A stretch of DNA of 39,472 nt from Actinomycetes bacterium (lineage in GTDB: Bacteria > Actinomycetota > Acidimicrobiia > Acidimicrobiales > RAAP-2). A program made the translations under genes and the position numbers. Below, one piece after another: positions 23,756-34,014 of this stretch (positions within the stretch are counted from its first letter, which is position 1; every line of letters begins with the position of its first letter). Location of the stretch: the NCBI GenBank assembly GCA_021786095.1, contig JAJYNX010000056.1, positions 1 through 39,472 of the forward strand. Direction: 5' to 3'. The notes under the pieces are model-generated. The model was not told the origin of the DNA. It searched no databases and worked only from the letters and a program-made list of their open reading frames with translations.

Positions 23756-23932
23756 AGAAACCTCTTCTCAAAATGACTCAACGGCGCTTTGCGGTACCTC
23801 CTGGAGGTCGCTCACGCGCTGCAGACGTACGATCTTACCCGACCTCGACGCGTCACCCGGCACGAGCGCGCGCGGGGGAGTATGGTGGGTGATCCACGCG
23901 CCCAACGTGCCCCCTTTTGGGGAGAACAGACT
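23756..23932. other. Divergent rpmH-dnaA promoter region
   Basis: This 177-bp spacer holds promoters for rpmH (minus) and dnaA (plus). The only clear structure is an inverted repeat ACCTCC-T-GGAGGT at 23796-23808. No individual -35/-10 pair can be assigned with confidence. Confidence 0.4.
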
Positions 23933-23977
23933 TGTGGATAACATTCGAAACCGCCTGTGGAGGAGTACTGTGGATAA
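23933..23977. promoter_or_regulatory. Two consensus DnaA boxes overlapping the dnaA start
   Basis: TGTGGATAA (reverse of TTATCCACA) occurs perfectly at 23933-23941 and 23969-23977, 36 bp apart and both in the same orientation. Each contains a GTG that is in frame with dnaA, so DnaA binding would cover the start region. Autorepression of dnaA is the known use of such boxes. Confidence 0.85.
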
Positions 23978-25346
23978 CGGAGAGGAAGTATGGCTCGCCC
24001 TCCAAGAATCGTTACGTGGAAACACTTCTGCGGCGGTGTGGTCCGCGGGGCTCAGTACCCTTCGCCTTGTGGATTACCGTGATAATACCTTGGTGATTGG
24101 GGCTCCCAACCACATCCAGCTGCAGCGGGTCCAGCAGCGCTACCTGCCACTCATCACGGCGCACGCGCGCGAGGTCGCCGGACTCCCCATCGACGTAGCG
24201 CTCACCGTGACCGACACGTTCGCGCCCACCGCATCAGCAACCGCACTGAATGACGCCGAACCCGAACCCGAACCCGAACCCGCAGCCGTGTTCGCACCGA
24301 GTGTCGATCGACCCGCCCGCCTCGACCCGCGCATGACGTTTGACTCCTTCGTACCCGGCTCGTCGAACCGGCTCGCCTTCGCCGCCGCCCAATCCGTCGC
24401 CGAGACACCCGGGCGAACGTACAACCCCCTCATGATCTACGGGAACTCCGGCCTTGGTAAGACCCATCTCCTTCACGCCATCGGCAACTACGTCCATGAG
24501 AACTATCCCGATCGAAAGGTCCTCTACGTCTCGACGGAGACCTTCCTCAACGACTTCATCCGCGCGATCCAGACCCGTACCCAACTGGCACTGCACTCCC
24601 GCTACCGCGAGAACGACGTAGTTCTCATCGACGACATCCAATTCATGGAGACCCGAGGCGAGACCTTCCACGAGGAGATCTTCCATACCTACAACGCCCT
24701 GCACGGCGAAGGGAAGCAGATCGTACTGACGTCGGACCGTTCGCCACGCGACCTCGCTGGGCTCCAGGAGCGCTTTCGCAGCCGCCTGCTTCAAGGGCTC
24801 GTCACCGAGATCGACCAACCCGACCTGGAGACCCGCATCGCCATCCTGCACTCGAAGTCCGAGCGCGAAGGCATCGACCTGCCCCGTGACGTCGCGGAGT
24901 GGATCGCGCAACGCGTGCGCGACAACATCCGTGAACTCGAGGGCTCGGTGACCATGCTGCGCGCCTTCGCCAATCTTCGCCAAGAGCCCATCTCCCTCGA
25001 CCTCGCCAAGAGCCACCTCACGAACCTCGGGCACGAGCAGGTCACGCTGAAGCCCGAAACCATCCTGAGTGTGGTCTCCCAGTTCTACGGTCTCTCGGTT
25101 GATGACGTCCGTGGTGCGAAGCGCCTTCGTCCTCTAGTCCACGCGCGCCACGTTGCAATGTTCCTGATTAGAGACCTCTTGGACAATTACTCGTATCCGA
25201 TGATCGCACGGATCTTCGATGGTCGTAACCACACGACAGTCATCAGCGGTGTTGAAAAGATCCGTGAGCAGCTCGCGATCAACAGTGAGTTGCTGTCGCA
25301 GATCAATCAACTGAAGCGACAGCTGCAGGGAGATCTCCGTGGTTAG
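23970..25346 (+). CDS. dnaA: Chromosomal replication initiator DnaA
   Basis: DnaA binds oriC, opens the duplex and loads DnaB. The 458-residue protein has domain I (about 1-75, EEVWLALQESL), a short acidic linker with an Glu-Pro repeat (domain II), AAA+ domain III with Walker A GNSGLGKT (158-165), Walker B VVLIDDIQF and sensor RFRSRL, and the DNA-binding domain IV with DGRNHTTVISGVEKI. GTG 23970 is preferred because GGAGGAG precedes it at good spacing and the Trp of domain I falls at residue 8. GTG 23934 with GGGGAG is an alternative, adding 12 residues. Both codons lie in DnaA boxes. Confidence 0.97.
   Translation: MDNGEEVWLALQESLRGNTSAAVWSAGLSTLRLVDYRDNTLVIGAPNHIQLQRVQQRYLPLITAHAREVAGLPIDVALTVTDTFAPTASATALNDAEPEPEPEPAAVFAPSVDRPARLDPRMTFDSFVPGSSNRLAFAAAQSVAETPGRTYNPLMIYGNSGLGKTHLLHAIGNYVHENYPDRKVLYVSTETFLNDFIRAIQTRTQLALHSRYRENDVVLIDDIQFMETRGETFHEEIFHTYNALHGEGKQIVLTSDRSPRDLAGLQERFRSRLLQGLVTEIDQPDLETRIAILHSKSEREGIDLPRDVAEWIAQRVRDNIRELEGSVTMLRAFANLRQEPISLDLAKSHLTNLGHEQVTLKPETILSVVSQFYGLSVDDVRGAKRLRPLVHARHVAMFLIRDLLDNYSYPMIARIFDGRNHTTVISGVEKIREQLAINSELLSQINQLKRQLQGDLRG
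24258..24281 (+). repeat. Hexanucleotide repeat GAACCC x4 in dnaA domain II
   Basis: Four exact GAACCC units encode Glu-Pro repeats in the flexible linker between DnaA domains I and III. The length may vary between strains by slippage without shifting the frame. Confidence 0.85.
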
Positions 25347-25596
25347 GTGTGCACACGTGTGTGCCCACCCTGTGCGCGGACCGTGGGAAAGGACCCCGCT
25401 CATGCACATGACGTCAGGGTTGCGACACGAGCGTTGAAGGATCTCTCCACAGCGATGTGGGGAAACTCCACACAACCCCGGCCCGTGCCATCAGGGACGA
25501 TCACTAGCCATCCACAAATCCACAGGCCTACTACTACTAACAATCCTGATAGCAAGGAACACACCGTAGTGTCAGGAGACAAAGAAAGGTGATTCG
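25347..25596. other. oriC (dnaA-dnaN spacer)
   Basis: This 250-bp gene-free stretch lies between dnaA and dnaN, the usual origin site. DnaA-box-like 9-mers occur at 25443-25451 (CTCTCCACA), 25456-25464 (TTCCCCACA on the minus strand), 25508-25516 (CCATCCACA) and 25516-25524 (AAATCCACA). A palindrome CACACGTGTG lies at 25352-25361. The unwinding element is listed separately. The dnaN Shine-Dalgarno AAAGGTGA closes the region. Confidence 0.88.
25508..25539 (+). promoter_or_regulatory. DnaA-box pair, GC clamp and DnaA-trio (origin unwinding element)
   Basis: Two DnaA-like boxes (25508-25524) are followed by GGC and then CTACTACTACTA (25528-25539), four uninterrupted trinucleotides. This order (boxes, GC-rich clamp, trios) is the basal unwinding system described in Bacillus subtilis, where DnaA engages single-stranded trios. 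It fixes the likely melting point and direction in this origin. Confidence 0.8.
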
Positions 25597-26697
25597 ATGA
25601 AGTTCAAATCAGAACGCGACCTTCTCGTCGAGGCACTCGCGGCAGCAAGTCGTGTCGTGTCGTCACGCCTCATCGGTGCGACGTCGGGCATTCTGTTGTC
25701 CCTGACGGGCAACAGCCTCTCGGTTACGGGCACTGACCTGGACATCACCGTACGAACCTCCATTGACGTGATCGGACTCGAAGACGGATCGGTCGTCGTC
25801 CCCTCACGGCTCGTCGTGGACGCGATCCGCTCCCTGGAAGCAGGGGCGGTAACGGTGAGTGGGAGCGACGAGAACGTCGATGTATCCCTCGGCCGCGCGA
25901 AGTTCTCACTACGGACCTTCTCGGTCATGGACTATCCGAAGTTGCCACCACTGACGGGTGTGCTGACCTCGGTCCCGGCGAAGGAACTGCTCCTTGGCCT
26001 CAGCCAGGTGGTACGCGCCGCGGCAACCGACGACGCACGCCCTCTCTTGACTGGTGTGTTGTTCACCACCGACCACGACTCGTTACGTCTCATTGCTACC
26101 GACTCGTATCGACTCGCCGTGCGTGACGTACCTGGAGTCAAGGGGTTCACCGACTCCAACGACATTCTCGTACCGGCGCGGGCTCTCCAAGAGCTACAGC
26201 GCGTTGCGGGAACACCCAACGACGACGCGGAGATCGGAGTCACCCTCACCGAAGCCGATATCAGCTTCGTCGTGGGTCGTACGAGCATCGCATCGCGCCT
26301 GATCGACGGCAACTATCCGTCAGTGCTGCAGTTGATTCCTGCGAGTTACCCGAATCAGTTACGCATCGCGAAGGACACACTGCTGGTGTCATTGCGGCGG
26401 ACCAAACTGCTCGCCAAGGACGCCACCTCGTCAGTACGTTTGACGATGAGGGACAAGAACGTCGAGATCCGTACACAGAGCCACGACACTGGCGGCGTCG
26501 AGGACAACGTGGACGCCGACTACCAAGGGGAGGAGCTCACCATCGCCTTCAACCCCAACTTCCTCATCGATGGCGTCGAGGCGATACTGGGCGACGAAAT
26601 CGTTCTGGAGCTCTCGGACTCAGTGCGACCCGCCATGGTCCACGGCGTGGACGACGAGAGATTCCGCTACCTCCTGATGCCCGTACGCGTCCAGTAG
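25597..26697 (+). CDS. dnaN: DNA polymerase III sliding clamp (beta subunit)
   Basis: The ring-shaped clamp tethers DNA polymerase III to DNA. The 366-residue protein has three clamp repeats: MKFKSERDLLVEALAAASRV starts the first, LLTGVLFTTDHDSLRLIATD marks the second, and the end YLLMPVRVQ matches the usual LM(P/R)VR(L/V) C-terminus that forms the partner-binding pocket. ATG 25597 has AAAGGTGA seven bases upstream. It follows oriC and precedes recF. Confidence 0.97.
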   Translation: MKFKSERDLLVEALAAASRVVSSRLIGATSGILLSLTGNSLSVTGTDLDITVRTSIDVIGLEDGSVVVPSRLVVDAIRSLEAGAVTVSGSDENVDVSLGRAKFSLRTFSVMDYPKLPPLTGVLTSVPAKELLLGLSQVVRAAATDDARPLLTGVLFTTDHDSLRLIATDSYRLAVRDVPGVKGFTDSNDILVPARALQELQRVAGTPNDDAEIGVTLTEADISFVVGRTSIASRLIDGNYPSVLQLIPASYPNQLRIAKDTLLVSLRRTKLLAKDATSSVRLTMRDKNVEIRTQSHDTGGVEDNVDADYQGEELTIAFNPNFLIDGVEAILGDEIVLELSDSVRPAMVHGVDDERFRYLLMPVRVQ

Positions 26698-26710
26698 GTT
26701 ACGTCATACC

Positions 26711-27790
26711 GTGGGACTCCACGAGCTGACCGTACGCAACTTCCGACTCTTCGACGAACTTGTCTTCACCCCGGACCCGCGAGCGGTGACGGTTCTTCTC
26801 TCACCCAACGGGAGTGGAAAGACAACCGTCCTCGAAGCAGTCTGCGTGCTCGCGACGGGAGGATCCTTTCGCACCCCCTCGGCCAGTGACCTGATTCGCA
26901 CGGGGTCCGACCTGGCTGAGGTCCACGGCGTGATGACCCAAGGGGAGCGCCGGGTTGCGATCGACCTCACCGTGACCCGTGGAGCGCGCGCCACCACCAA
27001 ACGCATGCTCGTCAACGGCCTTCGCCCGGCGTCACGCGCGGCGGTGGCTGAGGTCCTGCCGCTGACTGTGTTCACGCCAGAGGGGATCGACATCGTGCGC
27101 CACGGGGCCGAACACCGTCGTGCGTACCTCACGACACTGCTCACAGACGTCGACCTCGCGTCGGGTGACGTGATCGAGCGCTTCGCGCGCGTTCTCACGC
27201 AGCGCAATGCCCTGTTGCGATCTCTGCAGGGAGCTGCGCCGACGGCGACTCAGCGCGACGAGCTCGACGTGTGGACAACCGATGTCGCTCGCGAGGGGGA
27301 ACGTCTCGTGGCTCGGCGCGAGGCGGTCGTGGCGAGCCTCGAGCCGTTGGTGGCGACGTTCTACGAGGAGTTGGCCCACGACGGACAAGCCACCGGCCTG
27401 CGTTACGAGCGATCATGGACGGGGGACCTCGCGACGGCGCTGCGCTCCACCACCGGCGAGGACTGGCGTCGCGGGTACACGACCCTCGGTCCACAGCGCG
27501 ACGATCTCGCCCTGACCTTGGGAGGGCGTGACGCTCGCCGTCAGGCGTCCCAGGGCGAGCAGCGCACACTGGCTCTCGCACTGCGTCTGGCGGGGCACCA
27601 CCTGGTTCAGCGCGAGCGATCACTGGACCCCCTCCTCCTGCTCGACGACGTGTTCAGCGAACTCGACCCACTGCGTGCTGACCGGCTCCTCCACCTCCTG
27701 CCCCGGGGTCAGACCCTGGTGACCACCGCGTCTCCGCTGCCGGCAGGGATGCACCCCGCCGTGGTGGTCGATCTGACCAACCCGTCATGA
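26711..27790 (+). CDS. recF: DNA repair ATPase RecF
   Basis: RecF helps load RecA at single-strand gaps with RecO and RecR. The 359-residue SMC-like ATPase begins LHELTVRNFRLFDEL and has Walker A SPNGSGKTT (about 31-39), a signature SQGEQRTLALALRLA and Walker B LLLLDDVFSELD near the C-terminus. The start is GTG 26711, 13 bp after dnaN. It ends in an ATGA overlap with the DUF721 gene, giving the operon dnaN-recF-DUF721. Confidence 0.95.
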   Translation: MGLHELTVRNFRLFDELVFTPDPRAVTVLLSPNGSGKTTVLEAVCVLATGGSFRTPSASDLIRTGSDLAEVHGVMTQGERRVAIDLTVTRGARATTKRMLVNGLRPASRAAVAEVLPLTVFTPEGIDIVRHGAEHRRAYLTTLLTDVDLASGDVIERFARVLTQRNALLRSLQGAAPTATQRDELDVWTTDVAREGERLVARREAVVASLEPLVATFYEELAHDGQATGLRYERSWTGDLATALRSTTGEDWRRGYTTLGPQRDDLALTLGGRDARRQASQGEQRTLALALRLAGHHLVQRERSLDPLLLLDDVFSELDPLRADRLLHLLPRGQTLVTTASPLPAGMHPAVVVDLTNPS

Positions 27791-28107
27791 GCCGGCGCCG
27801 CGGCGATCACCCCGAGCCCCTCGATCGGCTGTTGGACCAGCTCGCACAACGGTGGCGACGCGTCGACGTGCGTCTAATCGACCACGTTCGCGAACTATGG
27901 CCCGCGGTGGTCGACCCGGTACTTGCGACGAGCTGTCGACCGGAATTCATCAAGGATCGCGTTCTCCTGGTGAGCGCGCCGTCAGGGGCCTTTGCCCAGC
28001 GGGTGATTCAAGAGACCCCCGCCATCGTGGCGGCGTTGGCGGTGCTCGGCGAGCAGGCTCCCACCTCCGTCCGTGTGCGGGTTGGCGTGGTGGAGACGGG
28101 CGACTAG
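27787..28107 (+). CDS. DUF721 family protein (DciA-like)
   Basis: A 106-residue protein of the DUF721/DciA family, with the core WPAVVDPVLATSCRP followed by a strand-helix module (RVLLVSAPSGAFAQRVIQ). DciA proteins load the replicative helicase in bacteria that lack DnaC or DnaI, so a helicase-loading role next to dnaA, recF and gyrB is reasonable here. It starts in an ATGA overlap with recF. The actinobacterial form is short and its role is less tested than in Gammaproteobacteria. Confidence 0.85.
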   Translation: MSRRRGDHPEPLDRLLDQLAQRWRRVDVRLIDHVRELWPAVVDPVLATSCRPEFIKDRVLLVSAPSGAFAQRVIQETPAIVAALAVLGEQAPTSVRVRVGVVETGD

Positions 28108-28127
28108 AGGCCTGTCATCGGGGCTGA

Positions 28128-30152
<2,025 letters not shown>

Positions 30153-30163
30153 GAGGAGTAGCT

Positions 30164-32638
30164 ATGGCACGAAACCGACCCCCCGGCAACGACACCCCAC
30201 CCGACGACGAGGAGGTGATGGGCTACATCGAGCCCATCGAAATCAACCTCGAGATGGAGCGCTCCTTCCTCGAGTACTCCATGTCGGTGATCGTCTCTCG
30301 GGCTCTGCCCGACGCGCGCGACGGTCTCAAGCCGGTGCACCGCCGCATCCTGTACTCGATGTTCGATCAGGGGCTGCGTCCCGATCGTCCCCACACGAAG
30401 TGCGCCAAGGTGGTGGGCGAGGTGATGGGCACCTATCACCCTCACGGCGACTCTGCCATCTACGACGCGCTGGTGCGCATGGTGCAGGACTTCTCGATGC
30501 GTCATCCCCTCATCAGCGGCCACGGCAATTTTGGCGGAACCGGGCCGGACGACGGGGCGGCGGCCATGCGCTACACGGAGTGCCGCCTCGCCCCCCTCGC
30601 CCTGGAGCTTCTCGACTCGATCGACGAGGAGACGGTCGACTTCGAGCCCAACTACGACAACACGACCCAGCAGCCCACCGTGCTGCCCGCCCGCTTTCCC
30701 AACCTCCTCGTCAATGGATCCCAGGGGATCGCGGTGGGAATGGCCACGAAGATCCCACCGCACAACCTCGCCGAGGTGATTGACGCCACGCAGCATCTGC
30801 TGGCTCACCCCGAGGCGACCTCCGATGACCTCCTGCGCTTCGTGAAGGGCCCGGACTTTCCCACCGGTGCGCAGATCCTGGGACGCCAAGGAATTCTCGA
30901 CGCCTACCGGACGGGACGTGGCTCGATCAAGATGCGCGCGGTGGCCGAGATCGAGGAGCACCGCACCGGCGTGAGGATCGTCGTCTCGGAGTTCCCCTAC
31001 GAGGTGTCGGTGGAGTCGATCGAGCAGAAGATCGACGAGCTCGTCAAGAGCGGTGACCTCGACGGTATCGCGGGCATGCAGAACGACTCGGCGGGGCGCC
31101 GACCGCGCCTGGTGATTCGTCTCAAGCGCGACGCCAACGCCAACGTCGTGCTGAACAAGCTCTACAAGAACACCTCGCTGCAGACCACGTTCGCGGTGAA
31201 CATGCTCGCCCTGGTGGACGGCGTTCCGCGAACCCTGACCCTGGCTGACGCGCTGACCCACTACATCGCTCATCAGGTCGAGGTCGTGACGCGACGCTCC
31301 CAGTTCCGTCTGCGCAAGGCGCAGGCACGGGCGCACATCGTCGAGGGGTTGCTGCGGGCTATCGACATGCTCGATCAAGTGATCGCCACGATTCGCGGGT
31401 CTGAGGACCGAGCGGCGGCACGCGCGGCGCTGATGGTGGAGCCGTTCACGTTCTCCGAGGAGCAGGCCAACCACATCTTGGACATGACACTGGGCCGCCT
31501 GACCCGCCTAGGACGCAGCGAGCTCGAGGAGGAGGCGGCCCGGCTGCGTGAGACGATCGCGGAGCTTGAGGCGATCCTGGCGAGTGACGAGAGGCTGCGC
31601 GGCGTGATCAGCGATGAGTTGGCCGCAGTCAGGGCGAAGTACGCCGAGGCGCGGGTCACCGCCATCGTCAACGACCCCGGCGAACTGGGCGCGGAGGACC
31701 TCATCAACGACGAGGAGATCGTGATCACGATGACTCGGGCGGGCTACGTGAAGTCCGTCGCCGCGGACGCCTTCCGCGTGCAGGGTCGTGGCGGCCGGGG
31801 GGTGCAGGGAGCCAAACTGCGCGACGAGGACTTCGTCGATCAGATCATCCATACCACCACACACGCCTACGTGCTGCTCTTCTCCAACCTTGGGCGGGTC
31901 TTTCGCTTGCGCGGTCACGAGATCCCCATGAAGGAGCGGACGGCGAAGGGAACGGCAGTGGTCAACCTGCTGAACCTCCAGCCCACGGAGTCGATCCAGG
32001 CCATCGTCGCGACGGCCGACTTCCCCGACGACCAGTTCCTGGTCTTCGCGACGGCGAGTGGCACGGTGAAGAAGACCGCGTTCTCCGAGTACGACAAGTC
32101 GCGTCGCGAGGGCTGGATCGCGATCAAGTTACGCGAGGGCGACGAGGTCGTTCGGGTTGTCGCGACGAGTGGCGACGACGATTTGATGATGGTGACCTAT
32201 CGCGGGATGTCCATCCGCTTCAACGAGTCCGAGGTGCGCTCCATGGGACGTGACTCGACCGGCGTACGCGGGATCAAACTGCGCGACGACGATCACGCCA
32301 TCTCACTCGACGTGGTACGCGACGACGCTGACCTGTTCATCGTGACCGATACCGGTTTCGGCAAGCGAGTCAAGACCGAGCGCTTCACCCGCCAGGGTCG
32401 CGGCGGCCAGGGTGTGCGGGCCATTCGCCTCACCGCGGCGCGGGGATTCGTCGTGGCGGCCTTCATGGTGCGCCTGGTCGACGAGGTGATGCTGGCCTCG
32501 AGCGGGGGAGTGGTGATTCGTACCCCGGTGCGCGAGGTGTCCTCCCAGGGACGCGACGCCACGGGTGTGCGGGTGATGAACCTCGACGAGGGTCATACGG
32601 TGGCGACGGCGGCGCTGGTCCCCGCGGAGTCCGACTGA
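30164..32638 (+). CDS. gyrA: DNA gyrase subunit A
   Basis: GyrA cuts and rejoins DNA in the gyrase heterotetramer. The 824-residue protein has [19 protein letters not shown], the quinolone region [17 protein letters not shown] with Ser97 and Asp101 (the wild-type-like residues at the positions numbered 83 and 87 in E. coli), catalytic Tyr137 in AMRYTE, and a C-terminal beta-pinwheel with the GyrA box QGRGGRG (about 540). A second similar QGRGGQG lies near 742. The last residues lack the long acidic tail of some homologs. AGGAGGAG precedes ATG 30164, and the gene is cotranscribed with gyrB. Confidence 0.97.
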   Translation: MARNRPPGNDTPPDDEEVMGYIEPIEINLEMERSFLEYSMSVIVSRALPDARDGLKPVHRRILYSMFDQGLRPDRPHTKCAKVVGEVMGTYHPHGDSAIYDALVRMVQDFSMRHPLISGHGNFGGTGPDDGAAAMRYTECRLAPLALELLDSIDEETVDFEPNYDNTTQQPTVLPARFPNLLVNGSQGIAVGMATKIPPHNLAEVIDATQHLLAHPEATSDDLLRFVKGPDFPTGAQILGRQGILDAYRTGRGSIKMRAVAEIEEHRTGVRIVVSEFPYEVSVESIEQKIDELVKSGDLDGIAGMQNDSAGRRPRLVIRLKRDANANVVLNKLYKNTSLQTTFAVNMLALVDGVPRTLTLADALTHYIAHQVEVVTRRSQFRLRKAQARAHIVEGLLRAIDMLDQVIATIRGSEDRAAARAALMVEPFTFSEEQANHILDMTLGRLTRLGRSELEEEAARLRETIAELEAILASDERLRGVISDELAAVRAKYAEARVTAIVNDPGELGAEDLINDEEIVITMTRAGYVKSVAADAFRVQGRGGRGVQGAKLRDEDFVDQIIHTTTHAYVLLFSNLGRVFRLRGHEIPMKERTAKGTAVVNLLNLQPTESIQAIVATADFPDDQFLVFATASGTVKKTAFSEYDKSRREGWIAIKLREGDEVVRVVATSGDDDLMMVTYRGMSIRFNESEVRSMGRDSTGVRGIKLRDDDHAISLDVVRDDADLFIVTDTGFGKRVKTERFTRQGRGGQGVRAIRLTAARGFVVAAFMVRLVDEVMLASSGGVVIRTPVREVSSQGRDATGVRVMNLDEGHTVATAALVPAESD

Positions 32639-32689
32639 TCGACGACGAGGTGCGTGACGCCGGCGACACGGTGTGCTACACCAGTCCGG

Positions 32690-33988
32690 ATGGTTGCGCG
32701 CGTGATGACGGCCGACGAGGCTGCGGCGATGGTGGGTTCTCGTGACTCGGTGGGCTTCGGGCTGATCACCGCCACGCCCGGAGCGCTGCTGGGGGCGCTG
32801 TCACGACGTACTGATTGGCAGGACCTCACGGTGTGCGGGGGTCTCACTCTCGGGGACTTCTCGATGTTCACCCAGCCCGGGGTCCACTATCGCTGCCAGT
32901 TCATGGGTGGCGCCGATCGGCGATACCGGGATCGGGGCGGCGACGTGCAGTACGTGCCATCGTTCTTCCGGCACTACGGGGTGATGATGCAGCGCCTCGG
33001 AATCCGCGTCATGCTCGTCGCGGGCTCGATGCCCGACGCCCACGGTGAGGTCAGCGTGTCGCTGTACAACGGCGCCACCCTTGAGGAGTGCCGGCGCGCC
33101 GGGCGTGATCCCTCGCGCCTGCTGATCGTCGAGTGCTCGCCCCACTACCCACGCACGCTGGCCCTGGAGGGGCACTCCAACACGCTGAGCCTGGACGACA
33201 TCGACGTCGTGGTCTACACCGACGAGCACCCGACGGTCGTCGTCAACGAGGCACCGACGCCCGTCGACGAGGCCATCGCGCGCCACGCGGCACCCTTCAT
33301 CCCCGATGGCGCCACGCTTCAAACGGGAATTGGAGCGGTGCCGAGCCTGGTCGCCCACGCGCTCGCCGCGGGCCCGGGCGGAGACTACGGGGTGCACTCC
33401 GAGATGTTCACCGACGGCCTCTACCAGCTGATGCGAGCCGGGAAGGTCACGAACCAGCGCAAGGCCATCAATCGCGGGGTCGCCGTCATCACCTTCAGCG
33501 CGGGCTCCCAGGATCTCTACGACTTCATCCACGAGAACCCCCTGATCCGCATGGCGCCGGTGCAGTACACCAACGATCCGTCGGTCATCGCGCAGAACCA
33601 CCGCATGGTGAGCATCAACTCCGCCCTCGAGGTCGACCTTCTCGGCCAGATCGGGGCGGATTCGATCGGCGCCCGTCAGTTCTCGGGGGTGGGTGGACAC
33701 CAGGACTTCGTGGAGGGGACGAGCTTGTGCGCCGATCACGTCTCTCTGATCTGTCTGCCGTCGACCGCGACGATGGCGTCGGGCGAGCGACGTAGTCGGA
33801 TCGTGGCGTCGATGTCGCCCCAGGGATCGGTGACGTCGCCGCGCCAGTTGGCGGGGATCATCGTGACCGAGCACGGCGCGGCCGACCTGCGCGGACGCAC
33901 GGTGCGCGAGCGCGCCCTGGCTCTCGCGGCAGTGGCCGACCCCGCGTTTCGTGACGATCTCGTCGCGGCCGCGCACCACCTCGGATGA
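32690..33988 (+). CDS. Acetyl-CoA hydrolase/transferase family protein
   Basis: A 432-residue protein of the CoA-transferase family that includes 4-hydroxybutyrate CoA-transferase, acetate CoA-transferases and acetyl-CoA hydrolases. The N-terminal half has VGFGLITATPGALLGAL and the later SMPDAHGEVSVS. The C-terminal domain carries GATLQTGIGAVPSLV, then GVHSEMFTDGLYQL, where the Glu is the likely CoA-thioester nucleophile, and GARQFSGVGGHQDF and GIIVTEHGAADLRG. ATG 32690 is chosen; the preceding residues are atypical. A role in acyl-CoA exchange is safe, but the acid substrate cannot be assigned. It is 51 bp after gyrA and not clearly part of that operon. Confidence 0.9.
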   Translation: MVARVMTADEAAAMVGSRDSVGFGLITATPGALLGALSRRTDWQDLTVCGGLTLGDFSMFTQPGVHYRCQFMGGADRRYRDRGGDVQYVPSFFRHYGVMMQRLGIRVMLVAGSMPDAHGEVSVSLYNGATLEECRRAGRDPSRLLIVECSPHYPRTLALEGHSNTLSLDDIDVVVYTDEHPTVVVNEAPTPVDEAIARHAAPFIPDGATLQTGIGAVPSLVAHALAAGPGGDYGVHSEMFTDGLYQLMRAGKVTNQRKAINRGVAVITFSAGSQDLYDFIHENPLIRMAPVQYTNDPSVIAQNHRMVSINSALEVDLLGQIGADSIGARQFSGVGGHQDFVEGTSLCADHVSLICLPSTATMASGERRSRIVASMSPQGSVTSPRQLAGIIVTEHGAADLRGRTVRERALALAAVADPAFRDDLVAAAHHLG

Positions 33989-34014
33989 CGGACGGGTCCC
34001 ATTAGGGTAGGTGG

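Noticed and set aside
23625-23771. N-terminal extension of rnpA upstream of GTG 23624
   Set aside because: It reads through rpmH in another frame; the RnpA family starts near GTG 23624.
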